Below, piece after piece: positions 34,001-41,324 of a stretch of DNA of 64,000 bases. Source of the DNA: Candidatus Obscuribacter sp. (GTDB taxonomy: Bacteria > Cyanobacteriota > Vampirovibrionia > Obscuribacterales > Obscuribacteraceae); contig JADYXR010000007.1 of the NCBI GenBank assembly GCA_021772095.1, positions 1 to 64,000 of the forward strand, read 5' to 3'. Under the pieces are notes generated by a model, which saw nothing but the letters and a program-made list of their open reading frames with translations, was not told where the DNA came from and did not search any database. Position numbers and translations under genes: made by a program. The first letter of the stretch is position 1, and every line of letters starts with the position of its first letter.

Positions 34001-34203
34001 GCGATCTGGAAGGCGCGGAAAAACTTTTAAAAAAAGCGCTTTCGATCAATCCTGACTATCTCGATGCCTGGCTCGAATTAGCACGAGTTGATCAACTCCA
34101 GGGCGACAAATCAAAAGCTAAAGCCTCGGTCGATAAAGCACTCAAGCTCGATCCTGACAGCCAGCTTGCCCAGTTCGAGCAACAACAACTTTCGATCAAC
34201 TAG
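31009..34203 (+). CDS. secreted WG-repeat and TPR protein
   Basis: 1064 residues. The signal peptide (LNVSLLVTLMLGALSNGVSA) is followed by a Pro/Ala linker. About eight WG (KWG) repeats lie at about 95-490, recognisable by DQWGYVDKEGNV, DNWGYIDRTGKF, DKWGFINTSGAF and GKWGFIDKKGKW. TPR units follow at about 510-640 (AYRDRGYMLCNLGRFKDALA) and, after a coiled coil, at about 745-1060 (ALELLKQAL; PYQSLARVKRVQGDLEGAEK). WG repeats are of unknown binding specificity and are often on surface or secreted proteins. The start overlaps the M16 stop, suggesting a stoichiometric partner or carrier for the peptidase. Confidence 0.85.
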   Translation: MKLKQSTKLNVSLLVTLMLGALSNGVSAAEAAETKPAGSAVAAPQTNPSQPLTKPASPSSPVDKKDPKVQQIPAGKPVSIGKQRSMQLPEPPSLFFINKLGKQVIPYMFYDASQFQEGLAAALIADQWGYVDKEGNVQIGANFDLAGDFKEGLATVKVKDNWGYIDRTGKFVIEPRFAGAEDFKNGYAAVQLSKDSPEFPQKANDQLQSILKDPEMPALKKAWMAIASSRAAGIIDKKGKFLFDPFYSSIQNFSDDLALAKEGATIVYLNKKGQVTLRPQGQDAKSFSDGMAAIKVKDKWGFINTSGAFAVKPTFDEVEDFQKGLAPARLSGKWGFIDKKGKWAIQPKYDVIWEGFQSGVAVVGKDVCPIPNTHADVTRVSTGFLVARRTGRTKDFDESTTPLEPGYFAYPDYRFTLIGKDEKPLFEKQYENIGPLSDGLRVVRLDGKFGYMDNLGNVMIQPTYKSADPFSDGMAIVKEGPTKPRAVERNETLLKQAVPALVNDPELLKKDIAVCTEVIKLDPENAQAYRDRGYMLCNLGRFKDALADFEQVTKLCSSSSEGYYWRGMAHMQLSGYTEAVIDFTNAIEMEPNRPQNLFGRALSLKSLHREALALNDINRAIAIYDHPYYHRIRGQILRELDQTEASIVDLQIGRRAPSLEPWPSGPRTQEEITTEVSSLEIKLKTAREKQKNHAEIALLSAELADSLEDLRRLKTREDKVLELEDLCTRAVVLRREALKEAEVGSTDKTVSILFKNELANALAHLAAWHVRSQSFDKATPLYDESLKLATEIGSPLKQADYLTDIAKMYVAQKNYDKALELLKQALDMTRNPADAPSKVVRGQALNAYSIVLNHKNQTMDADISMNEASELLNFGIDITFLPSPPPLPENASAEASYELALQCKSLGLIEMSRTYMKKALERSSSSEKVKNKAERFLNVYIPKRPINLPLTKAFQKGRTSELTGDFLNAEKFYKECIDAEPAFEWPYQSLARVKRVQGDLEGAEKLLKKALSINPDYLDAWLELARVDQLQGDKSKAKASVDKALKLDPDSQLAQFEQQQLSIN

Positions 34204-34312
34204 AACGCCCGTTCGATCAACTTAGATAATGCTATGTTTAACTGAGCATGGCGACGCTGTAGTCCTATTGAGGAAATTGTCGCTTCATTAGTTCCATCTC
34301 GACGATGATTGA

Positions 34313-34372
34313 GTTGTTCAAATGAATTGTTCTGAATAAGTTGTTCAAAGGTTGTTCAAATAAGTTGTTCAA
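34313..34372 (+). repeat. four copies of GTTGTTCAA before the DUF3370 gene
   Basis: Exact copies of the 9-mer start at 34313, 34340, 34351 and 34364, with one degenerate copy between the first two. The array ends 3 bp before the ATG, so it occupies the ribosome-site position. It could be an operator or a slippage product. Confidence 0.7.
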
Positions 34373-34375
34373 GTA

Positions 34376-36205
34376 ATGAGTGAAACCCTTAAACCAGTCG
34401 TGATACCACAAGCCGTCGAGCCTCTGCCAGGGTCATTGGATGATACGCCAATGTTCTACAGCAACAGCCCGGAGATGGTGCTCCAGTCCGGCATATTGCT
34501 TTCCACATTTGCCGCAGACGGCAAGGCTTTCCCGGAGGCGCATCAAAATATTCCTCTCACAGGAAACTTCAATGTCTTTTTTCACCACATCACCAATACC
34601 ACTAAATGTTTGGAACAGGGAACGGCATATGTAGCGTTGCTGATCGCAAATCCTTCTACAACTGAAGATATCGTGGTGGAAGTTTTAGATGGTGCCCATT
34701 ACCTCACCATTCCAGATGCACCATTTGTGGTGCTGAAATCAATTCAAGAAAATTCAAATGGAGACATCTATGCAGGACCAGGTGACAGAGTCTCAACAGA
34801 GCTTCTGCGCGACGCCGCGCCTGGTCTATCAGTGGCAGAGCATAGCGCAACTTCCGCGGCGCATAAAACTTCAACCGCCGCGCAAAGGGAAACCTCCAGC
34901 GCGCCAACATCACTTACGAAGTCGTGGAAATTAAAACCCAATGAAACACAATTGCTTTTGAACATCGCCTTGCGCACGCACATGCCTCTGCATAAATCGA
35001 ACGGATGCTCCGGGCTGTTGCGTTTAAGATCAACAGGTCCGGTTCATTTAGCAACATTATCGTGTTTCGTCGATAGCGGTTTATTTTCACAATCGCAAGA
35101 ACCTTCGCTTCAACAATGGATGGAAATCTTGAACAACAAATCTCTTGTTCAACCAAGAGACCTGGCACCAAGCAAGCCAGATGCAGGCGGCGCCCTGATC
35201 TACGGACGCGTGGCCGGCGTCGTATCCGGATCGAACTGGCGCGGCACTCTAGTCAACGATCCTGATAAAGACGTTTTTTCGCTCGAGCCTGGCAAAATCA
35301 CATCTTATCCTCTAGTCACCGTACGCGGTGGCACACTTGGCACCACTCAAGTGCAATCAGCCGAAATGATCTCACGATATCCCGACACGGCATATCAATC
35401 CCACGGAAACTACGGAGTTCTATACGAGCTTCAGCTGCCATTCTTCAACAACAGCAACTCCGAAATAAACGCGTTGATTTCTTTCCAAAGCCCAGTAAAA
35501 GTTTGGAACGATCGAAACTCGCTGAAGTTTTACAAAAATCCGCCCACCAAAATTGTATTCCGCGGAACGATAAAAGTGACCTGGAAAGATCAAAATCAAA
35601 TGCACTCTAGAATGGTCCACATCGTCCAAAACGAAGGTCAGGAGCAAGTTCCATTCATTGAGCTTGCGCTCGATCGCAATGAACACATGGATGTAAATAT
35701 TCAATTTTATTATCCTGCGGATTGCACGCCTCCCCACGTTTTGACGATTAGTTGTCCCGCTGCTGGTGCTGATTCGCGAGTTAATGTAGATTCATTGCAT
35801 AACACGCGTGATATCATTTCACCCCTATTAATTCGTATGAGGAGAAACACGATGGGTTGGCTCGATAGACTTTTCGGAAATAAAGACAAAGAAACCGCCG
35901 GTGCTCCAGCGCAACCGCAGGTAGCATCAGCACAAACAAGCACTACTACGGAGATCGCTCCGGAGCGCGTTGGCTTGAATGGTGAATACGATCAAAGCGG
36001 TCTTGCAAAAAGAGTTGCAAGAGCATTTGACCAGGCCGATTTTCAAGATGAGCAAACAGTTTGGATTGCTCAAACCGGCACGACAGTAGTTCTCAAAGGC
36101 AGAGTGCCTGATCAAGAACTTCTCAACAAGATGGTCGCAGTAGCAAGAACCGTCAATGGTGCTAAAGCCGTTGAATCCGATCAAGTAGTGGTCGGAAAAC
36201 AGTAA
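34376..36205 (+). CDS. DUF3370 protein reading through into a BON-domain protein
   Basis: 609 residues. Residues 8 to about 465 match DUF3370, a family known mainly from cyanobacteria: VEPLPGSLDDTPMFYSNSPE, GILLSTFAADGKAFPEAHQN, DAPFVVL and the usual end PADCTPPHVLTIS. About 30 unstructured residues follow. Then, after an internal ATG (35852) with the strong ribosome site AGGAGA at 7 nt, comes a second protein start, MGWLDRLFGNKDKE. It ends in a BON domain (residues about 535-605; TVWIAQTGTTVVLKGRVPDQ). The linker looks like translated intergenic DNA. I read this as two genes fused by loss of a stop or by a frameshift. The 118-residue BON protein may still be made separately. No signal peptide is seen. 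Confidence 0.8.
   Translation: MSETLKPVVIPQAVEPLPGSLDDTPMFYSNSPEMVLQSGILLSTFAADGKAFPEAHQNIPLTGNFNVFFHHITNTTKCLEQGTAYVALLIANPSTTEDIVVEVLDGAHYLTIPDAPFVVLKSIQENSNGDIYAGPGDRVSTELLRDAAPGLSVAEHSATSAAHKTSTAAQRETSSAPTSLTKSWKLKPNETQLLLNIALRTHMPLHKSNGCSGLLRLRSTGPVHLATLSCFVDSGLFSQSQEPSLQQWMEILNNKSLVQPRDLAPSKPDAGGALIYGRVAGVVSGSNWRGTLVNDPDKDVFSLEPGKITSYPLVTVRGGTLGTTQVQSAEMISRYPDTAYQSHGNYGVLYELQLPFFNNSNSEINALISFQSPVKVWNDRNSLKFYKNPPTKIVFRGTIKVTWKDQNQMHSRMVHIVQNEGQEQVPFIELALDRNEHMDVNIQFYYPADCTPPHVLTISCPAAGADSRVNVDSLHNTRDIISPLLIRMRRNTMGWLDRLFGNKDKETAGAPAQPQVASAQTSTTTEIAPERVGLNGEYDQSGLAKRVARAFDQADFQDEQTVWIAQTGTTVVLKGRVPDQELLNKMVAVARTVNGAKAVESDQVVVGKQ
35839..35854 (+). promoter_or_regulatory. internal ribosome site and start codon for the BON protein
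   Basis: AGGAGA followed 7 nt later by ATG, in frame with the preceding DUF3370 frame. It is stronger than the ribosome site of the DUF3370 gene itself, whose upstream region is filled by GTTGTTCAA repeats. It supports an originally separate second gene of 118 codons. Confidence 0.6.
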
Positions 36206-36241
36206 TTGAAAACCGGTGAGAACCGGAAAACGGATGCAAAA

Positions 36242-36277
36242 AACAGAGGTTGGTTGACGAATCAACCAACCTCTGTT
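36242..36277 (-). terminator. rho-independent terminator of the sulP gene
   Basis: A perfect 16-bp stem (AACAGAGGTTGGTTGA and its complement) around a CGAA tetraloop. On the minus strand it is followed by TTTTTT, directly after the SulP gene. On the plus strand there is no T run, but the hairpin may still slow transcription from the DUF3370 side. Confidence 0.92.
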
Positions 36278-36298
36278 CGTTCCACTAGAAGGGTTCGT

Positions 36299-38137
36299 CT
36301 AGTGGGTAATTGCTACGCGGTAACGTAGAGAATCTTCATTGTGCGCACAGGCACAAAGTCTGTCCAAACCGGAAATTGATACATCACCAATTCCGGCTCT
36401 CTTGCAGTCAGCGACAAAACATTTGAGATAGACGCTGCTGCTGTGGTCAACGATTTTTACGGATGGATCGAAGAATAATTTGACCAGCTTCCGCTCTGCT
36501 GCGAGCTTATCCAGCACGCCTCGCACTGAGAGATTGTTGAAGCAAGTTACCGGACCGCCGAAGTGAACTTCCACCACGCTGCCTGCCAGTTCATTCACTT
36601 GCGCAACCGGGCTGCGGAAGAGGCTAGTGAAGCTGTGGGCAACATGATTTCCGACCGACGCATAACGTCGTTTCGTTTCTCCGCAACGCAGCGAGTAATA
36701 CATGAGAATAGCAATCTTAGCGAAGATGCCGCAGAAGATACCGATCAGTAGATCGGAGCACACTGTGACCAGTACAACGGTAGAGAAAACCGCTAACTGA
36801 TCCCAGCCCAGATCCATGACTTTGCGCCACTTCTCAGGTCCAGCCAGTTTAAATCCGATGTGTACCAGCACCGCCGATAGTGTCGCCACTGGAATCATCG
36901 CCATGACACCGTTGAGAAGCAACAAGAATATGATAAGAAACATAGCATTGTAGAAGTTTACCCAGGCAGTTCTGCCGCCGGCAACAATGTTAGTCGTACT
37001 TTTGATTGCACCCGGGATAATCGTCAGTCCGCCAATCAAGCTCGAGCAGATATTAGACACGCCCATCGCGAAAAGAGTTTTATGAGGACACGATTTGCGA
37101 TGGAATGGATCGATTTGATCGATTGCATGAATAGTGGCAAGCGATTCTGTTCCGTCCACAAAGGTGAGAGCGAATACGCAAAGAATGATTGTCGGAATCA
37201 TCGTCACGCTGCTAAACAGCCCAGCAAAGTCAGGGAACACAATTCCATGCTCCAGCGGATTTGTGGGAATGCAGACGAGATATTTAGGATCGAGTTGAAA
37301 AAATTGTCCAAGAGCGATACCGACGAGCACCACTGCCAGATGCGGTGGTATCAATCTCATCAATTTGTTCTTGGCTTTGGGAAGCAAAAACAAAATTGAA
37401 AGACACAGAATCGAAATCGCGAACACGCTGAAATTCATGTGCTGGATATGCGATGGGGTTTCTGCAATCAGTCCGAAAAATTCGTGCGCTTCATATTTAT
37501 GTCCGATGAAATTCGGAATCTGCTTGGCGATTATCATCAGACCAATCGCGGCGAGCATCCCATGAATAGCGCTTTTCGGTATCAAGTAACTGAACTTGGC
37601 GGCATTCATTTTAGTCAAAACTATCTGCGTGAGTCCAGCGAACATAATGATGCCGAGAATAAGGTGATAACCTTTTTCCATGTCTCCGTCGCCCAGAACG
37701 GCGATACTGGAGTAGAGCACTGGAGCCAGTCCAGCGGCCGGTCCACTGATGGTGACATAAGCGCCACCTAAAAAAGGAAAGATTAGACCAGCCACGATCT
37801 CGGAAGTCAGCCCGCAAATTGGAGGAGCCCCGGAAGCTAATGCGATACCAAGCGAAAGCGGCACGGAGACCATCGCTACGACTAGTCCTGCCATCATGTC
37901 CTGGCGCCAGTGTTTTAAACCGGCGATACCATTTTCTGGTTTCTCAATTTCACGTCTGACGAATTTTTGTTCGTTCTGAATTCCATCCGGTGAAGTCTCG
38001 GCAAGCTCCGCTTCTGAAGGCTCGCTATGATGGTGTTCAGAGTGATTGTCTAGTTCCGCTATTGGTGCTTCGAATGAGTCAGCCGAATCGCCATCTGCGC
38101 GAGGTACTGTTTCAGTACCGGTCGTCGCTGTTTGCAT
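36299..38137 (-). CDS. SulP family inorganic anion transporter with STAS domain
   Basis: 612 residues from an ATG with AAGGA upstream; an in-frame start nine codons earlier lacks support. The N-terminal 75 residues are hydrophilic and His/Glu-rich (DNHSEHHHSEPSEAE). The transporter core starts at GLKHWRQDMMAGLVVAMVSV and shows the SulP signatures PLSLGIALASGAPP, YVTISGPAAGLAPV and FVDGTESLATIHAID. A STAS domain occupies about 505-610 (VVEVHFGGPVTCFNN, then KIVDHSSSVYL). SulP proteins move sulfate, bicarbonate or other anions, often with Na+ or H+; the substrate is not decided by sequence. A strong terminator lies downstream. Upstream are four copies of the 9-mer TTGTGATCG. Confidence 0.92.
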   Translation of the reverse strand: MQTATTGTETVPRADGDSADSFEAPIAELDNHSEHHHSEPSEAELAETSPDGIQNEQKFVRREIEKPENGIAGLKHWRQDMMAGLVVAMVSVPLSLGIALASGAPPICGLTSEIVAGLIFPFLGGAYVTISGPAAGLAPVLYSSIAVLGDGDMEKGYHLILGIIMFAGLTQIVLTKMNAAKFSYLIPKSAIHGMLAAIGLMIIAKQIPNFIGHKYEAHEFFGLIAETPSHIQHMNFSVFAISILCLSILFLLPKAKNKLMRLIPPHLAVVLVGIALGQFFQLDPKYLVCIPTNPLEHGIVFPDFAGLFSSVTMIPTIILCVFALTFVDGTESLATIHAIDQIDPFHRKSCPHKTLFAMGVSNICSSLIGGLTIIPGAIKSTTNIVAGGRTAWVNFYNAMFLIIFLLLLNGVMAMIPVATLSAVLVHIGFKLAGPEKWRKVMDLGWDQLAVFSTVVLVTVCSDLLIGIFCGIFAKIAILMYYSLRCGETKRRYASVGNHVAHSFTSLFRSPVAQVNELAGSVVEVHFGGPVTCFNNLSVRGVLDKLAAERKLVKLFFDPSVKIVDHSSSVYLKCFVADCKRAGIGDVSISGLDRLCACAHNEDSLRYRVAITH

Positions 38138-38323
38138 AAGAGAGTTCCTTGTTTCCACGCGCATACCCCAGGCGGCTCATGAAGATGAACCTGCCAACGC
38201 TAATTAGACTGTTAGTCGGATTGAATAGATGCTGCTGGCTAACACACACTGTCAGCAGTATCAAATATGGTTGCAGTGAAACCGGTCCCCACGATTCAAC
38301 GATAACAAGATAGTGTTATAGCT

Positions 38324-38591
38324 TTGTGATCGCAAGTGGTAGAAACACTAACACCCCGCAAGTCCCTGACACAAAAGGCTCAAAAGCCTCGCCTGCCGGG
38401 AGCGATCACAACTTTGTCACATTTAAAACCCAGTCCGATTTGTAAAGATCCCGCATAAATAGCGAGTTTTCGGACTGTTTTGATCACCTCCCGATCACAA
38501 CCAATATCTGTTAGTGATAGACCTAAAACCGTGTCCATAGCTGTTCTACAACAGTCATGTGTTTTCCCACATTGCGATCAGATTGTGATCG
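38324..38591. promoter_or_regulatory. four copies of TTGTGATCG upstream of sulP
   Basis: The exact 9-mer occurs at 38324-38332 and 38583-38591 on the plus strand and as its complement at 38403-38411 and 38492-38500. Spacings are 79, 89 and 91 bp. The sites fill the 460-bp gene-free region between the sulP start and the S41 gene end, which otherwise contains no frame of note. Repeated sites in both orientations suggest binding by a regulator. The half-site resembles TGTGA of CRP-type proteins, but no full CRP palindrome is present. Confidence 0.55.
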
Positions 38592-38622
38592 TTAGCTTAC
38601 AAACTCACTGTTACTGACAAAA

Positions 38623-40143
38623 CTACTTTTTATCTCCTTTGGTTTTTTCTTCAAGAAGTTTCAAGGCGGCGTTGAGCTGTGCATCTTGCACAGATCCGTA
38701 TTCCACACCTTTAGGATTGACTACGGCGAAATCCGGAGTGATACCAGTTCGATTGTTGTGTCCATCACCAATCCATTGACCGGACGGTGAGAAGAATCGG
38801 AAGTTAGTCACACTCAACATACTGCCACCAGGCATTTCATCGAAGATCTGCTGTCCAATGCCTTTTCCAAAAGTTTTCTCACCGACGATAACGCCTTCTT
38901 TATTGTCTTTCAAAGCACCAGCGAGAATTTCCGCCGCCGAAGCGGTGCCTTGGTTAGTCAAAACAATCAGCGGTTTTTTCACCAGATCAGGCATGCGAGT
39001 TTCTTCACCGTCACCAATCAGCTCATCATTTTCGTCGCTCACTGTGATACCAGTGGGGGTGACGCTGTATTTTTCAGTTGCGTATTCCGGTTTTGCAGGG
39101 TCAGAATCGACGCGACTTCTGACGGCCATGATCTCGCCTTTTTCCATAATCAAGGATGCAGCAAGCAATGCTTGTGGAACCAAACCACCAGGATTATCGC
39201 GCAGGTCTAAAACGAAACCTTTAGCGTCTTGATGCCGATCGAGGGCACCTTTGAGTTCGTCGGCAGAATCATCCTGACCGAGATCGCTCAAATGAATGTA
39301 AGCAAAATCGCCGATTTTCTTCTCTTCAACCGACGGGAAATTGTAGTCCGCGCGCTTCATGTTGAATTCCATAGCCTTGCCGTCTCTGAGAACAGAAACC
39401 TTTGCATCGGTTCCCTCGGCACCACGCAACAGCTTGGCTGCGACTTCGTCTGGACTCATTTTGCTGACGTCTTTGCCGCCCACAGAAGTAATCTGGTCGC
39501 CTTTCTTAATACCGGCAACATCAGCGGGGCTATTCGGGAATACGATTTGAACATCAATCGGTCCTGCACTCTTAGGCGCTTTGCCCGGCGCCGATTCAGC
39601 GCGGTTGATTTGAACGCCGACACCGATCAGGTGGCCTTCTTGGGACGTTCGACGAGCAGCAGCTTCGTTGGCAGGCAGTACATCAGTGTATGGATCGCCT
39701 GCGACCTCGAGCGCTTTATCCGCAAGAGCCACAGCATCAGCAGTTGTTTTGAGGCACGGTGGCTCCATGATTTTTTTCAGATCGCCGAGTTTGCTTGGCT
39801 CATAAATGTTGCGAGCTGCCAGGTCCATGATCGACTTATAGTCATCGTTTCCGGCACAGGTCTCAGGCTCAGGGGTAGTTTTGCTGCCGTCCTTGGCGCT
39901 GGCTGGAGTTTGTTTGCGGTTTTGATCAGCAGGCTTTGGAGGCGCTGGAGGCGAAGCTGCATCGGCTGTGAGAAAGGCAACATCGCCCCAGACGCTTGTA
40001 TCGAGAAAAGCCGTTTTGGTGCCTGTCCACATAGCGCCTCTGGAGTCGCCGGACTGAGTCTCGGTGAGGGCGTGCGATGCGCTGTCGTCTTTGGCATTTT
40101 GAACCGCGCCGGATCGATCCGACGGCAAACTTTTGTCGACCAT
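38623..40143 (-). CDS. S41 family C-terminal processing protease with PDZ domain
   Basis: 506 residues. Residues 1-100 are hydrophilic and Pro/Ala-rich. I see no clear signal peptide, unusual for CtpA-like proteases, which normally act outside the membrane. A helical region is followed by a PDZ domain at about 170-260 (IGVGVQINR, PADVAGIKKGDQITSVGG). The S41 core has YIHLSDLGQDDSADELKGAL and LDLRDNPGGLVPQ, with the catalytic Ser in NQGTASAAEILAGAL near 402 and the Lys in VGEKTFGKG near 427. It cleaves C-termini of proteins. The gene stands alone and is divergent from the AIM24 gene. TTGTCA and TAACTC spaced by 17 bp, about 50 bp upstream of the ATG, may be its promoter. Confidence 0.92.
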   Translation of the reverse strand: MVDKSLPSDRSGAVQNAKDDSASHALTETQSGDSRGAMWTGTKTAFLDTSVWGDVAFLTADAASPPAPPKPADQNRKQTPASAKDGSKTTPEPETCAGNDDYKSIMDLAARNIYEPSKLGDLKKIMEPPCLKTTADAVALADKALEVAGDPYTDVLPANEAAARRTSQEGHLIGVGVQINRAESAPGKAPKSAGPIDVQIVFPNSPADVAGIKKGDQITSVGGKDVSKMSPDEVAAKLLRGAEGTDAKVSVLRDGKAMEFNMKRADYNFPSVEEKKIGDFAYIHLSDLGQDDSADELKGALDRHQDAKGFVLDLRDNPGGLVPQALLAASLIMEKGEIMAVRSRVDSDPAKPEYATEKYSVTPTGITVSDENDELIGDGEETRMPDLVKKPLIVLTNQGTASAAEILAGALKDNKEGVIVGEKTFGKGIGQQIFDEMPGGSMLSVTNFRFFSPSGQWIGDGHNNRTGITPDFAVVNPKGVEYGSVQDAQLNAALKLLEEKTKGDKK

Positions 40144-40499
40144 TGAAGGGCAACCTCTAATAAAAGTAGCGAGTTATCAGCGAGAAGTGAGCTTGACAAT
40201 ATCCTAAGTTATGGATGCCCCCCTCACAAGTGGGGAAACTACGCAAAACAGCGCAGGCGCCGCAAGTTACCCCTCGCCCCCGTGGCAAACAAGCCCAAAT
40301 CCCCAAGACCTTTGACGGCCCGGCGAAAGGGATTTTGGCGCCTGCCGCCATTAACGAAAAGGATTTTTAGTAGTGCTAGACTAAACAATCAGCTCGACAG
40401 CCACAAACTGGCACCTGCCCTGGTTTCAGGTCTCGCCTTAGCCCGCGTGCTCGACTTCTATAAAAGGAACCACGCCCCACTTATTCGGAGAAAAAAACG
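40144..40499. other. divergent promoter region between S41 protease and AIM24 genes
   Basis: 356 bp without a gene. Toward the protease, TTGTCA and TAACTC are spaced by 17 bp. Toward the AIM24 gene, TATAAA lies about 40 bp before the ATG but no good -35 box is seen. A GC-rich stretch with GGCGCC elements (near 40267 and 40338) can form weak hairpins. Confidence 0.4.
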
Positions 40500-41297
40500 A
40501 TGTGCGCACTTCAAGCTCACGAAATCGACTATACGATCCTCGGAGATGATATCCAGGCCGTTGAAATTGAGTTGGATCCCGGTGAAACAGTAATCGCTGA
40601 AGCCGGCGCCATGAACTATATGGAAGACGGCATCGCCTTCGAATCGAAAATGGGCGACGGCACCGATGCCAATGACGGCATGTTGAAAAAACTGTTCGGC
40701 GCAGGCAAACGCCTGCTGGTCGGCGAATCGCTTATGATCACCCACTTCACCAATCGCGGTCAGGGCAAACGCCGAGTCTGTTTTGCCGCACCATATCCAG
40801 GCAAAATCATTCCCCTGGATCTGTCGAAATTCGAAGGCGAAGTGATTTGCCAACGCGATGGTTTTCTGTGCGCGGCGTTTGGCACCAAACTCGATATCGC
40901 CTTCACTCAAAAATTAGGCGCCGGCTTTTTCGGTGGCGAAGGATTCGTCCTTCAGAAACTGTCAGGCAATGGTTGGGTATTCGTCCACGCTTGTGGTGCA
41001 ATCATTGAGAAAAAACTAAACGGCGAATCTCTCCGCGTCGACACCGGCTGTCTTGTGGCAATGACTCCCGGCATCGAATATTCGATTGAACGGGCCGGCA
41101 ATTTGAAATCGATGATCTTCGGCTGTGAAGGACTTTTCCTCGCCACACTCCAGGGTCACGGAACCGTCTGGTTGCAGAGCTTGCCGTTCTCGCGCCTGGC
41201 CAATCGCATCCTCGCTACCGCCGCCACCGGCAAAAGCGTTGGCGCAGAGCAAGGTGGCCTGCTGTCCGGAATCGGCGGCATGTTCGAACAAGAATAG
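40500..41297 (+). CDS. AIM24 / TIGR00266 family protein
   Basis: 265 residues, the normal family length, all beta and Gly-rich. Signatures: [71 protein letters not shown] and [16 protein letters not shown]. The family is named after a yeast mitochondrial protein; bacterial members have a trimer-like beta-prism fold and no established activity. The ribosome site GGAG lies 9 nt before the ATG. It is followed 27 bp later by tex on the same strand, so the two may form an operon. Confidence 0.92.
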   Translation: MCALQAHEIDYTILGDDIQAVEIELDPGETVIAEAGAMNYMEDGIAFESKMGDGTDANDGMLKKLFGAGKRLLVGESLMITHFTNRGQGKRRVCFAAPYPGKIIPLDLSKFEGEVICQRDGFLCAAFGTKLDIAFTQKLGAGFFGGEGFVLQKLSGNGWVFVHACGAIIEKKLNGESLRVDTGCLVAMTPGIEYSIERAGNLKSMIFGCEGLFLATLQGHGTVWLQSLPFSRLANRILATAATGKSVGAEQGGLLSGIGGMFEQE

Positions 41298-41324
41298 AAT
41301 GCACATAAACAAAAGCGACTAAAA

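Noticed and set aside
38324-38591. CRP binding sites
   Set aside because: TGTGA half-sites occur, but no TGTGA-N6-TCACA palindrome is formed; the repeats are reported as an unknown motif instead.
39229-40146. 305-codon plus-strand frame opposite the S41 protease
   Set aside because: It lies antisense to a gene with clear PDZ and Ser-Lys motifs, and its translation is not similar to any family; a codon-bias shadow.
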